From: a virus
Direction: 5' to 3' (one strand)
DNA: 64,000 bases
IMG/VR virus record: IMGVR_UViG_3300028734_000017
Coordinates: 1 to 64,000 of that record
Part shown: positions 54,791-61,646 of the stretch, piece after piece
Position numbering within the stretch: position 1 is the stretch's first letter
How the letters are laid out: the number at the start of each line of letters is the position of its first letter
The notes under the pieces: model-generated
Database searches by the model: none
Told to the model about the DNA's origin: nothing
Seen by the model: only the letters and a program-made list of their open reading frames with translations
Translations under genes and position numbers: made by a program

Positions 54791-54836
54791 TTGCGGCATG
54801 CATGTGTATAGTATATAATACACATGCATGCCGCAA
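54791..54836. repeat. 19-bp perfect inverted repeat after the 409-aa gene
   Basis: TTGCGGCATGCATGTGTAT (54791-54809) and ATACACATGCATGCCGCAA (54818-54836) are exact reverse complements with an 8-nt loop. It is far more GC-rich than its surroundings and has no T run after it on the plus strand, so it is not a standard rho-independent terminator. It could still stop transcription, block exonucleases at the mRNA 3' end, or be a protein site. Confidence 0.75.
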
Positions 54837-54850
54837 ATATCACCTAACGT

Positions 54851-54859
54851 GTATTTATA
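54851..54859 (+). promoter_or_regulatory. Late promoter box for the 259-aa gene
   Basis: The plus strand reads TGTATTTATATGATAT, 21 nt before the ATG at 54,880. Confidence 0.7.
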
Positions 54860-54879
54860 TGATATTAATAATGTAAACA

Positions 54880-55659
54880 ATGCAAATAAAAAAAACGATA
54901 ATACTTAACGGCAACGATACGATGTTTCAAATCCCTTTGTCATCCAATTGTGATACCATTGGTTCTGATAACGATGTTAAGAAAATATCGTCAAGTATTT
55001 CGAATGATTTGATTAATCCCATTGTGGATAATGAAGTTAAGCGAATAACTTATGCGACTGGCGTCACTAACACAATTGTCTTCAATTACTATAACTATAC
55101 TGGTACAACCTACAGTACATCACTTATTTATAGTAACAATTTTACGCAAGCAGAGTATGATTCGTATGACCCTAAATTGCTAAATAGCTTTTATATTTTC
55201 GATGTTTTTGATAGTCCCAATGTATTGAATCAGAATAGGATTTATCGAACATATTTATCAAAAATACATGCAGATAATGCCTTTGTTATATCCAATAGAA
55301 CTAATCAGTTTAACTCGATTTTTATACCTTCTTATCTTTTAAACGCTTCTGGCAGCACGACATACTATGGCAGGTTTATGTTTTATAATGCTAAGTTGAA
55401 TAAGGTTCTAACATTTAATAATCAGTTATATGTAGCCGATACTATTACCACTAGAAAAATGACTTTCGAGATCATCGTGAACAATTTAACAAAAACATGG
55501 TATTTCGCAGATGGTAGTGCTATAAATGCTATAGAAATTGTTCAAACAAATAATAACTTTACCACAAAGGTAAACAACAGTGTAACTGGCTTCGAGGTGA
55601 AGAAACCTGAATACACTGCTGGAACTGCTTTTGATTATAAGAATATAAATTATTATTGA
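54880..55659 (+). CDS. Hypothetical virion-type protein
   Basis: A 259-aa protein, rich in Asn, Thr, Tyr and Ile (IILNGNDTMFQIPLSSNCDT, VFNYYNYTGTTYSTSLIYS, SFYIFDVFDSPNVLNQNRI). No motif recognised. It has its own late box. Its 3' end overlaps the convergent 253-aa gene by 7 nt with no terminator between them. Confidence 0.55.
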   Translation: MQIKKTIILNGNDTMFQIPLSSNCDTIGSDNDVKKISSSISNDLINPIVDNEVKRITYATGVTNTIVFNYYNYTGTTYSTSLIYSNNFTQAEYDSYDPKLLNSFYIFDVFDSPNVLNQNRIYRTYLSKIHADNAFVISNRTNQFNSIFIPSYLLNASGSTTYYGRFMFYNAKLNKVLTFNNQLYVADTITTRKMTFEIIVNNLTKTWYFADGSAINAIEIVQTNNNFTTKVNNSVTGFEVKKPEYTAGTAFDYKNINYY

Positions 55660-56414
55660 AAACTGACGCCAATTCTCGTAGTTCTTTTAGACTTAGTTAT
55701 CTCAAAATCCTTTTCATCCTGAATAAAGCCCATTAGCTTTACAGTATATTTTGTGACAAATAATCTGTCGCCATCAATATTCTCAATGGGATTGTTTTCG
55801 GCAACGTCTTCAAATACCAGTGGCATCGGGTAATTCTTCACGAATACGAATGCCTGACTAGATGCAAATGCTTTCAATGTTTGTTCATCGAATAAATTTA
55901 TGTCAACACGATATTTGGTAAATAACGAAATCTCAAATTTTAAATCGACGTTAATAGGCTCAGGTGTTTTAAATATCAGATGCACTAATTCGCCAGCGTC
56001 CATTATAGGTACTTCATAATATCTAAATTTCTTCAATTGGGGTATTAAGTATTTTACTGCGCCAAGTCTTGTTCCCTTACTCTTTTCTGTACGTCTTACG
56101 GTAATATATGGCGTTGCGACATTTTTATCAGCATCACTAAACTTCCATGTTTTTGAAAACTCGCCCCATCTATCATTATCAAGATAAAACGTAGGCACAA
56201 TTACGCCATCAATAACAAGTTTCATTTTCTCACTATTGACAAAGTCAAAAATGGCTTGATCCAAGTCCTCAATCTGAATTGTTCGTGGTAAATATTTCGT
56301 ATTTAACTTTGTATCATTCATTAATTTTTCGATTCTTTCCATGCCATAATGCATATAATCGTTTCCAACTATTGGCGGATTTGTATCGATAATTATTTTT
56401 TTTGGTAATGACAT
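55653..56414 (-). CDS. Virion or tail-completion-type hypothetical protein
   Basis: A 253-aa protein: KKIIIDTNPPIVGNDYMHYG at the start, IEDLDQAIFDFVNSEKMKLV, then TPYITVRRTEKSKGTRLGAV and beta strands to the end. The overall feel is of a tail or neck structural protein, but I do not recognise a named family. Single-gene late unit: a late box lies 11 nt before its ATG. Confidence 0.55.
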   Translation of the reverse strand: MSLPKKIIIDTNPPIVGNDYMHYGMERIEKLMNDTKLNTKYLPRTIQIEDLDQAIFDFVNSEKMKLVIDGVIVPTFYLDNDRWGEFSKTWKFSDADKNVATPYITVRRTEKSKGTRLGAVKYLIPQLKKFRYYEVPIMDAGELVHLIFKTPEPINVDLKFEISLFTKYRVDINLFDEQTLKAFASSQAFVFVKNYPMPLVFEDVAENNPIENIDGDRLFVTKYTVKLMGFIQDEKDFEITKSKRTTRIGVSFQ

Positions 56415-56424
56415 ACTTTTTTAA

Positions 56425-56433
56425 TATAAATAC
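56425..56433 (-). promoter_or_regulatory. Late promoter box for the 253-aa gene
   Basis: The minus strand reads AAGTATTTATATTAAAA, 11 nt before the ATG at 56,414. It is directly adjacent to the plus-strand host-type promoter, whose -33 starts at 56,434. Confidence 0.7.
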
Positions 56434-56464
56434 TTGCATTTTATTATAGATATTAATACCTTTG
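56434..56464 (+). promoter_or_regulatory. Bacteroidota-type promoter for the KTSC-dUTPase operon
   Basis: TTG (56434-56436), 20 nt, TACCTTTG (56457-56464): a full match. The predicted start is about 6-8 nt before the ATG at 56,477, a nearly leaderless mRNA. Confidence 0.7.
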
Positions 56465-56476
56465 CAAGAAAAATAT

Positions 56477-56827
56477 ATGCTAATTACTAGAAAGGAAAAA
56501 TTAAACGATGACGGTTCAATAGGATATATTGAATCCGTCTTCAATTCGGGAAATGTAATGAAGACAACATACTTTCCAGCTATGGATAAGCTCTATATAG
56601 CGTTCAATCGTGGCGAAACATACAGTTATGCCAATGTGACGACGGAACTCTATAATACATTCGAAAAGGCTGACTCGCAAGGCGTATTCTTCTTCAAGAC
56701 GTTTAATAAAAATTCAAAATACCCTGCTAGGAAGGAATTCACCCTTTACCCAACAGAAGTAAAGGAGATTAAGGACAGCATAAAAGACGGCATGAAACTT
56801 ATTGAGAATGAAGATGGAGGAGAATAA
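56477..56827 (+). CDS. KTSC-domain protein
   Basis: ATG 56,477 (MLITRKEKLNDDG) is chosen; an in-frame TTG at 56,462 lies inside the -7 box. The 116-aa product has IESVFNSGNVMKTTYFPAMD, KLYIAFNRGETYSYANVTTE and SQGVFFFKTFNKNSKYPARK, which fit the KTSC fold (beta strands with an F-x-x-G-x-x-Y-x-Y turn and an A-x-S-x-G-x-FF helix), a small domain of unknown biochemical role common in phages and seen fused to nucleic-acid-related proteins. First gene of an early-type operon. Confidence 0.68.
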   Translation: MLITRKEKLNDDGSIGYIESVFNSGNVMKTTYFPAMDKLYIAFNRGETYSYANVTTELYNTFEKADSQGVFFFKTFNKNSKYPARKEFTLYPTEVKEIKDSIKDGMKLIENEDGGE

Positions 56828-57146
56828 ATTGGACTGGAAAGCGTTGGGTTTATTGAACGGGGTTGCTCCTGAAATGGAGAAATATACCATTAATGTCTTT
56901 GAATTTGCCTTAGATTATATGAACATCCGTTTTGGCTATGCATCAAATGGATTGATATTTTCAGTGATTCTACAAATTATTAAGAATTATGCGCCGATTA
57001 AGAGTGAGATTATCGATATTATTGAAGAAGTGTCAGCGGAAGGCTGTTATGATCGTTCAAAATATACATGCTATAACGAAATTGATTGTGAAGCACAATT
57101 CGTTAGCGAATACTGCGAAAATAAACTTAAACAATTAAACAATTAA
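56814..57146 (+). CDS. Hypothetical protein, early-type operon
   Basis: Start placed at the third in-frame ATG (MEENKLDWKALGLLNGVAPE), preceded by a purine-rich AGATGGAGGAG-like leader; ATGs at 56,802 and 56,808 would add four or two residues. It overlaps the KTSC gene. The ~110-aa product is helical (YTINVFEFALDYMNIRFGYA, SVILQIIKNYAPIKSEI) with Cys pairs near the end (YDRSKYTCYNEIDCE). No family recognised. Confidence 0.55.
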   Translation: MEENKLDWKALGLLNGVAPEMEKYTINVFEFALDYMNIRFGYASNGLIFSVILQIIKNYAPIKSEIIDIIEEVSAEGCYDRSKYTCYNEIDCEAQFVSEYCENKLKQLNN

Positions 57147-57156
57147 AAAACATAAA

Positions 57157-57486
57157 ATGATAAACTATTTAAAACAAATCGATTACGAGGATATAACCGA
57201 AAACAATATTGTTGACAAGCAATATGTTTTTAGAAAGAGTAATTCCGAGAAATGTAAACGAGTTCTTTTCGGCGAATTACCTGCCGAACTTTTAGACATT
57301 ATTAATCATAATGATACACACATCGTAACATTGCCGTTTTGTCAATATAATGGTATTGGCTACACTGTTGACGACATTTCATTAAATGACATGAAATTAG
57401 CTTTATATGAAAATAAGCGTATATTTCTTTACGACTGTTACGACACCCAATTTAAAAATTTTAGAGGACTAATTTTCAGTAAATAA
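57157..57486 (+). CDS. Hypothetical protein, early-type operon
   Basis: A 109-aa protein, mixed alpha/beta (INYLKQIDYEDITENNIVDK, CKRVLFGELPAELLDIINHN, GIGYTVDDISLNDMKLALYE). It lies 10 nt after the previous gene and 3 nt before dUTPase. No motif recognised. Confidence 0.55.
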   Translation: MINYLKQIDYEDITENNIVDKQYVFRKSNSEKCKRVLFGELPAELLDIINHNDTHIVTLPFCQYNGIGYTVDDISLNDMKLALYENKRIFLYDCYDTQFKNFRGLIFSK

Positions 57487-57489
57487 CAT

Positions 57490-57969
57490 ATGAAAGCAAA
57501 AATTTATATCAAGTACCACAATCCAAATTGTAAACTGGAATCTCATGGCAATTGGATTGATTTAAAATCAGCTGAAACAGTCGTCATGCCAAAGGCATCA
57601 CACCGACTAATTGATTTAGGCTTCTCGTGTCAGTTGCCAAAGTATTATCAGGCGAATATAGTTCCAAGGTCTTCAACATATAATAAATTTGGCTTAATAC
57701 AAGCTAATCATTATGGAGTGGTTGATGGCCCTGATGCAAACGGCGACGGATATTCTGGAAATGACGATCATTGGAAATTCAGTGCAATATCGTTGGGAAC
57801 TGCAAAGGTCGATGAAGGTGATAGAATCTGCCAATTTGAAATCAAGCCAACAATGTTTGCGCCTTGGTATGTAAAGCTTAAGTGGCTATTTACCAACGAT
57901 ATTGAATTCATTGAAGTTAATGATTTAAAATCTGAAAATAGAGGCGGTCATGGATCAACAGGTAAATAG
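57490..57969 (+). CDS. dut: dUTPase
   Basis: A 159-aa protein with the dUTPase motifs: motif 1 DLKSAETVVMPK, motif 2 PRSSTYNKFGLI, motif 3 YGVVDGPDANGDGYSGND (with an insertion compared with the usual GVIDxxYRG), motif 4 KVDEGDRICQFEI and C-terminal motif 5 ENRGGHGSTGK. It hydrolyses dUTP to dUMP, the substrate of the ThyA enzyme downstream. Stop is TAG, right after motif 5 as expected. Confidence 0.85.
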   Translation: MKAKIYIKYHNPNCKLESHGNWIDLKSAETVVMPKASHRLIDLGFSCQLPKYYQANIVPRSSTYNKFGLIQANHYGVVDGPDANGDGYSGNDDHWKFSAISLGTAKVDEGDRICQFEIKPTMFAPWYVKLKWLFTNDIEFIEVNDLKSENRGGHGSTGK

Positions 57970-58120
57970 TACCCAGTTAATTGAAACTAAGGAAGAAGCC
58001 ATAAAAAGATGGGAAGCTTCGGGTCTTTTGGAAGGTCTTACTGGACTTATTACCGATGGATCGATGGATATGTATAAATGCTGTCCAGAATCATATATAA
58101 TTGACGAAAATAATGAATAA
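57950..58120 (+). CDS. Small hypothetical protein (56 aa)
   Basis: Starts in the overlapping end of dUTPase (MDQQVNSTQLIETKEEAIKR, then WEASGLLEGLTGLITDGSMD, MYKCCPESYIIDENNE). Charged helix plus a Cys-Cys end. Conserved-looking Gly turns suggest a real small gene of the early block. No family recognised. Confidence 0.6.
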   Translation: MDQQVNSTQLIETKEEAIKRWEASGLLEGLTGLITDGSMDMYKCCPESYIIDENNE

Positions 58121-58271
58121 AATTATGTATACATGGGATTATAGAAGACCTGATAATTTTAGTGCCGACATGCAAAATGATTGGAATCAAACAATAATGG
58201 TTGCATTCAATCATTTTGCTGTTAAACATGCTAAACATCTTAAGACGAATGTTAAGATGTATGTGCCTTAG
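58113..58271 (+). CDS. Small ORF ending in an in-frame amber (upstream half)
   Basis: Starts by overlapping the 56-aa gene (ATGAATAA) and reads MNKIMYTWDYRRPDNFSADM, then AFNHFAVKHAKHLKTNVKMY, VP, ending in TAG at 58269-58271. The frame stays open beyond the TAG: 18 further sense codons lead without a break to the ATG at 58,329 and on to a TAA at 58,520. The sequence around the TAG looks continuous (KMYVP, stop, KYRDIIESLYF). It may be a nonsense-broken gene or a readthrough gene, or a real 52-aa gene. Confidence 0.5.
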   Translation: MNKIMYTWDYRRPDNFSADMQNDWNQTIMVAFNHFAVKHAKHLKTNVKMYVP

Positions 58272-58328
58272 AAATATAGAGATATTATCGAATCGCTGTA
58301 TTTTTACAGTCCTAAAGAGTCTGAGCTA

Positions 58329-58520
58329 ATGAGTTCGTTTCTTAAAGGAGTATACCTTGTCGAATTTTATGATGGTAGTGTTGACCCGAAATGTCATCAA
58401 AAGGACGCTATTTTATTTGAAACAACACGTGACTGCTCAAAACGTTGTACAAGTGCTTGTAAGTGTAACGAGATCAAGACATTTCCAGTCGAATTATTAA
58501 TTTTTAATCATAACAAGTAA
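58329..58520 (+). CDS. Cys-rich hypothetical protein (downstream half of an amber-split frame)
   Basis: 63 aa from this ATG: SSFLKGVYLVEFYDGSVDPK, then FETTRDCSKRCTSACKCNEI. Four to six Cys suggest a small zinc-binding or disulfide fold. It is in the same frame as the preceding small ORF, separated only by a TAG, so the true product could be longer. No family recognised. Confidence 0.55.
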   Translation: MSSFLKGVYLVEFYDGSVDPKCHQKDAILFETTRDCSKRCTSACKCNEIKTFPVELLIFNHNK

Positions 58521-58527
58521 TAAATAT

Positions 58528-59067
58528 ATGAGAATTGAATTAGGTAAAATAACAGAATACCAAGATAAACAATGTGAGTTGTTTTCTAATTATAGCGTTT
58601 CATCTTCTTTGGATGAATATGAAAAAAGAAATCAATTTAATAAAGATAAAATAATAAACGATATTTATAACGGCAAAAAGGCGGAGTTTTTAGTTTACAA
58701 CTTATTAATATCAAGAAAAAAAGAACTAAATTCCCCTGATTTAAATATATACGAAAAATACAATAAATCTTATGATGCTGATTTAGTATTAAATTCTTAT
58801 GATGCTGAATCAGTATTAAAGGCTTTAAATATACACGTTAAAAGTCATAATGTAAATGGTATATTTCCTATTTCTTGGGTGTTCCAAAAAAATGACCCTT
58901 TATTGACTGAACAAAAAGATAATAATTTTTTAGCTTTAGTTGTTATGAATGAAGAAATAAACTATATGTATATGAAAAAAATATCAGAAGTAGATTTTAA
59001 GCCACCATTAAAAGAAAGTCTAAGAATGACAAAGGTTTGTGTATACGAAGCTGATTTAAAGGATTAA
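58528..59067 (+). CDS. Putative PD-(D/E)XK nuclease-like protein
   Basis: A 179-aa protein. The putative core is GKKAEFLVYNLLISRKKEL (E53), then SYDADLVLNSYD (D83, D85), and LNIHVKSHN (V-x-K with K105), an E-D-x-x-x-V-K layout like restriction endonuclease-fold proteins. The rest is short helices. It lies 7 nt after the amber-split frame and before thyA. Could be a free-standing nuclease, DNA repair or defence/anti-defence factor; the fold assignment is by pattern only. It uses many AAA/GAT/TTA codons. Confidence 0.45.
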   Translation: MRIELGKITEYQDKQCELFSNYSVSSSLDEYEKRNQFNKDKIINDIYNGKKAEFLVYNLLISRKKELNSPDLNIYEKYNKSYDADLVLNSYDAESVLKALNIHVKSHNVNGIFPISWVFQKNDPLLTEQKDNNFLALVVMNEEINYMYMKKISEVDFKPPLKESLRMTKVCVYEADLKD

Positions 59068-59109
59068 TTACATGAGCAGTGGCTATATAACAATTAATAA
59101 TTACAATAA

Positions 59110-60264
59110 ATGAAAAGTTATCAAAAGGTTTTGAAAAAGATCATCGCTAAGGGCGTTGAAAAAGAAAGTGGCAGAGCCAATATGCCTAATACAATTGGCA
59201 TATCGCATGCGGTTATAAAAATGGACTTGCAAAAGGGCTTTCCATTGCTAACGACAAAGAAAATGCATTGGAAAGGCATTATTCATGAATTGCTATGGTT
59301 TCTACGTGGCGAAACAAACATTAAATATCTTATTGATAACAATTGCAATATCTGGAATAGTGATGCATATCGTTGGTATTTAAAGTATGTCGGCACAATG
59401 GTTGAGCCTGATTACGACTATTTGATGGACGACCCAATTGAAAATAAGACCAGACCATTCACATCCGAAGAATTCGTTGAGAGAATTAAATTAAATCAGC
59501 TTGGTGATGATTTATCATATAAATTAGGCGATCTTGGTAAAGTTTATGGTTATCAATGGAGAAATCAAAATGGTGTTGATCAGGTTGCCGAGGTATTAGA
59601 CGGCTTGAAAAATAATCCATACTCACGCTATCATATTATTGATGCATGGAACAAAGCCGAGTTCAAAGAAATGGCCCTTCCACCATGTCATTTGTTATAT
59701 CAGTTTATCGTCAGACCTATAAGTATTGAGAAAAGGGTGAAAATGTATTATGACAATGGTGAAATGGTTCATGTTATATTGGGCAATGCTGTTTACGATA
59801 TTGATAGTACGTATACAAGCGAAAATGATATACATGGCGACAATTGTCCCGATCCGATTGGTATAGAATACTCAAAAGAAAATATTGAATATCTTGATAA
59901 ACAGAACATACCAAAGTTCTATCTTGACCTAAACATGTATCAAAGATCGGCAGATTCTGCGCTTGGAATTCCATTTAATTTAGCGTCAATGTCTTTATTA
60001 TTGATGTTGTTTGCAAAAGCAAATAATATGATAGCTGGAATATCAACATGGATTGGTGGAGATACACATCTATATGTTAATCATGTTGAAACAGCTAAAG
60101 AACAGCTTACTAGAACTCCGTTAGGCTTGCCTGAAATGAAAATTAACAAAGAATTGAATAATCTTGATGATATTTTATCATTAGATATAAATGATTTTGA
60201 GTTGGTTGGATACGAGTCATACCCAAAAATAAACTATGAATTATTTGTGGGACTTGCGAAATAA
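59110..60264 (+). CDS. thyA: Thymidylate synthase
   Basis: A 384-aa ThyA. KMDLQKGFPLLTTKKMHWKG, HELLWFLRGETNIKYL, catalytic LPPCHLLYQF (C193) and GIPFNLASMSLLLMLFA (N290, the dUMP-selecting Asn; dCMP hydroxymethylases have Asp) show a thymidylate synthase. WIGGDTHLYVNHVETAKEQL completes the active site. It is longer than the usual ~264-280 aa because of insertions near residues 100-145 and 203-268. Converts dUMP (from dUTPase) to dTMP. A GIY-YIG nuclease follows. Confidence 0.92.
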   Translation: MKSYQKVLKKIIAKGVEKESGRANMPNTIGISHAVIKMDLQKGFPLLTTKKMHWKGIIHELLWFLRGETNIKYLIDNNCNIWNSDAYRWYLKYVGTMVEPDYDYLMDDPIENKTRPFTSEEFVERIKLNQLGDDLSYKLGDLGKVYGYQWRNQNGVDQVAEVLDGLKNNPYSRYHIIDAWNKAEFKEMALPPCHLLYQFIVRPISIEKRVKMYYDNGEMVHVILGNAVYDIDSTYTSENDIHGDNCPDPIGIEYSKENIEYLDKQNIPKFYLDLNMYQRSADSALGIPFNLASMSLLLMLFAKANNMIAGISTWIGGDTHLYVNHVETAKEQLTRTPLGLPEMKINKELNNLDDILSLDINDFELVGYESYPKINYELFVGLAK

Positions 60265-60298
60265 TTTTCGGTGTGCCTTTTAAGTTTTGGTTTTCATA

Positions 60299-60307
60299 GT
60301 ATTTATA
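60299..60307 (+). promoter_or_regulatory. Late promoter box for the GIY-YIG nuclease
   Basis: The plus strand reads TAGTATTTATAAGAAATAG, 14 nt before the ATG at 60,321. Confidence 0.7.
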
Positions 60308-60320
60308 AGAAATAGATACT

Positions 60321-61055
60321 ATGAAAACTGGAATTTATCGAATTCGAAATACCATTACCAATGACAGCTATATTGGCTCTGCTAAGAATATCATAAGAAG
60401 ATGGCAAAGACATAAAAGCGGATTGATACATAATAAGCATGAAAATGCTCATTTACAAAGAGCGTGGAATAAATATGGCGGCGATAACTTTGTTTTTGAA
60501 ATTGTTAAAGAATGTATGTTCGATGATTTGCTTGAGATTGAGCAAAAATATTTAGACTTGAAGCCTGAATATAATATTGGCATAATATCTAGTGGTGGAG
60601 ATAATTTAACGAACAATCCGAATAGAGACGATATTATTCGACGAATGAAAATTAGCTTGCGTGAGACAATTCTTAATATGAGCGATGACTGTCGTAAAAC
60701 AAAATATTCGAGACCGATGGAGTTAAACCCTAATTGGAAGGGTGGTATAAATATTAAGTATTGTAAATGTGGTAACGTTATGAGTTATTCAGCTAAAACT
60801 TGTAGAAAATGTTCGGATAAGTCTGGCGATGGAAATTCATTTTTTGGAAAACATCACAGTAATGTTACAAGAGAGGCTTTATCTAATAGCATGACTGGAA
60901 AATATAATGGCGAACAAAACATTTCAATTATAGTTAATGATATTGAATATCGATCAGCTGGTGAGGCTTCAAAAGTATTATGTATTCCAATGGCTACCAT
61001 AAGGTGGCGAGTTATGAGTAAAAATAATAAATTTAGCAATTATAAATACAAATGA
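60321..61055 (+). CDS. GIY-YIG homing endonuclease
   Basis: A 244-aa protein. The catalytic domain has TGIYRIRN (GIY, 4-6), NDSYIGSAKNIIRRWQRH (YIG), LQRAWNKYGGDNFVFEIV and the E-containing LLEIEQKYLDLKPEYN. A zinc-finger-like CKCGNVMSYSAKTCRKC (about 148-164), a NUMOD3-like SGDGNSFFGKHHS region and a C-terminal NUMOD1-like HTH (IIVNDIEYRSAGEASKVLCI) follow. It is a free-standing mobile nuclease, not within an intron, placed directly after thyA. Its stop overlaps the next start by 4 nt. Confidence 0.88.
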   Translation: MKTGIYRIRNTITNDSYIGSAKNIIRRWQRHKSGLIHNKHENAHLQRAWNKYGGDNFVFEIVKECMFDDLLEIEQKYLDLKPEYNIGIISSGGDNLTNNPNRDDIIRRMKISLRETILNMSDDCRKTKYSRPMELNPNWKGGINIKYCKCGNVMSYSAKTCRKCSDKSGDGNSFFGKHHSNVTREALSNSMTGKYNGEQNISIIVNDIEYRSAGEASKVLCIPMATIRWRVMSKNNKFSNYKYK

Positions 61056-61306
61056 GAAGACGAAGAAAACTAGAAGTAGGAACAGAAGTGATTATTATTA
61101 AAATTGGTCTTGAGGTTGCTAAGGATATGATATTCCTAGCAACCAAATATAGCGATGATACTTTAATTCAAGCTATGGATAGTTTTATTAATGAACTTAA
61201 AGGCAAGAATGTTGAGATATTTCTCAGAGAGAAGAACATAATTATAACTGAAAATGGATATTACATATCAGTGTATCCCAAAGATTTAGTTGAGGTAAAA
61301 GAATGA
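61052..61306 (+). CDS. Small hypothetical protein
   Basis: 84 aa: RRRRKLEVGTEVIIIKIGLE, then KDMIFLATKYSDDTLIQAMD and VEIFLREKNIIITENGYYIS. Basic start, mixed alpha/beta. Coupled by ATGA to the GIY-YIG gene and overlapping the next gene start by 4 nt. No family recognised. Confidence 0.55.
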   Translation: MRRRRKLEVGTEVIIIKIGLEVAKDMIFLATKYSDDTLIQAMDSFINELKGKNVEIFLREKNIIITENGYYISVYPKDLVEVKE

Positions 61307-61542
61307 TAAACATTATAATATTAATATTAGCGATAATAATATTATTCCTAGTATTAATATTATTTGTATTATCGAAAAGATTCTTAATACTATCCAGCAA
61401 AGAAAAGGATTTCATTAAATTTGCTTTCGATATATTCATAGACTACGGCGATACGCTGGGAATCCAGTCCGAAGACCAACGAAAACTGATTACATCCGAA
61501 CTCGAAAAGATAAAAAGGAAATTAGACAAAAATGTCCAGTGA
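61303..61542 (+). CDS. Small single-pass membrane protein
   Basis: 79 aa. Residues 2-26 are strongly hydrophobic (INIIILILAIIILFLVLILF), followed by a charged helical part ending LEKIKRKLDKNVQ. One transmembrane helix with a soluble C-terminus is the likely topology. The size and shape could suit a spanin-, holin- or superinfection-type protein but no motif decides. The last codons form the left arm of the terminator. Confidence 0.6.
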   Translation: MINIIILILAIIILFLVLILFVLSKRFLILSSKEKDFIKFAFDIFIDYGDTLGIQSEDQRKLITSELEKIKRKLDKNVQ

Positions 61543-61570
61543 ATACGATTATTTGCTGGACATTTTTTGC
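61531..61570 (+). terminator. Terminator of the thyA/GIY-YIG unit
   Basis: AATGTCCAG (61531-61539) and CTGGACATT (61556-61564) form a perfect 9-bp stem followed by a T run. The left arm overlaps the last codons of the 79-aa gene. Confidence 0.85.
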
Positions 61571-61646
61571 TGCTATAGCGGTAAAGATTAGTATTTTACA
61601 GCCATCCACCTATGGCGATCAGTCGATATAGGTGCTATAGCGGTAA
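61571..61646. repeat. Direct repeat in the intergenic gap
   Basis: TGCTATAGCGGTAA occurs at 61571-61584 and again at 61633-61646, 62 nt apart start to start. Between them is a hairpin-capable CACCTAT (61607-61613) / ATAGGTG (61628-61634). The second copy abuts the stop of the minus-strand 177-aa gene. Possible regulator site or remnant of duplication; not a tRNA. Confidence 0.6.

Noticed and set aside
57960-58300. Whole-genome TAG recoding to an amino acid
   Set aside because: dUTPase, gp41-like, gp26-like and WYL-like genes end at TAG at plausible C-termini, and other genes stop at TAA or TGA.
61042-61050. TATAAATAC just before the 84-aa gene as a T4-type late promoter
   Set aside because: Wrong sense compared with all clear late boxes and inside the C-terminal codons of the GIY-YIG gene (NYKYK).
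61571-61646. tRNA or small structured RNA gene
   Set aside because: No cloverleaf arms or anticodon loop fits; the signal is better described as a direct repeat with a short hairpin.
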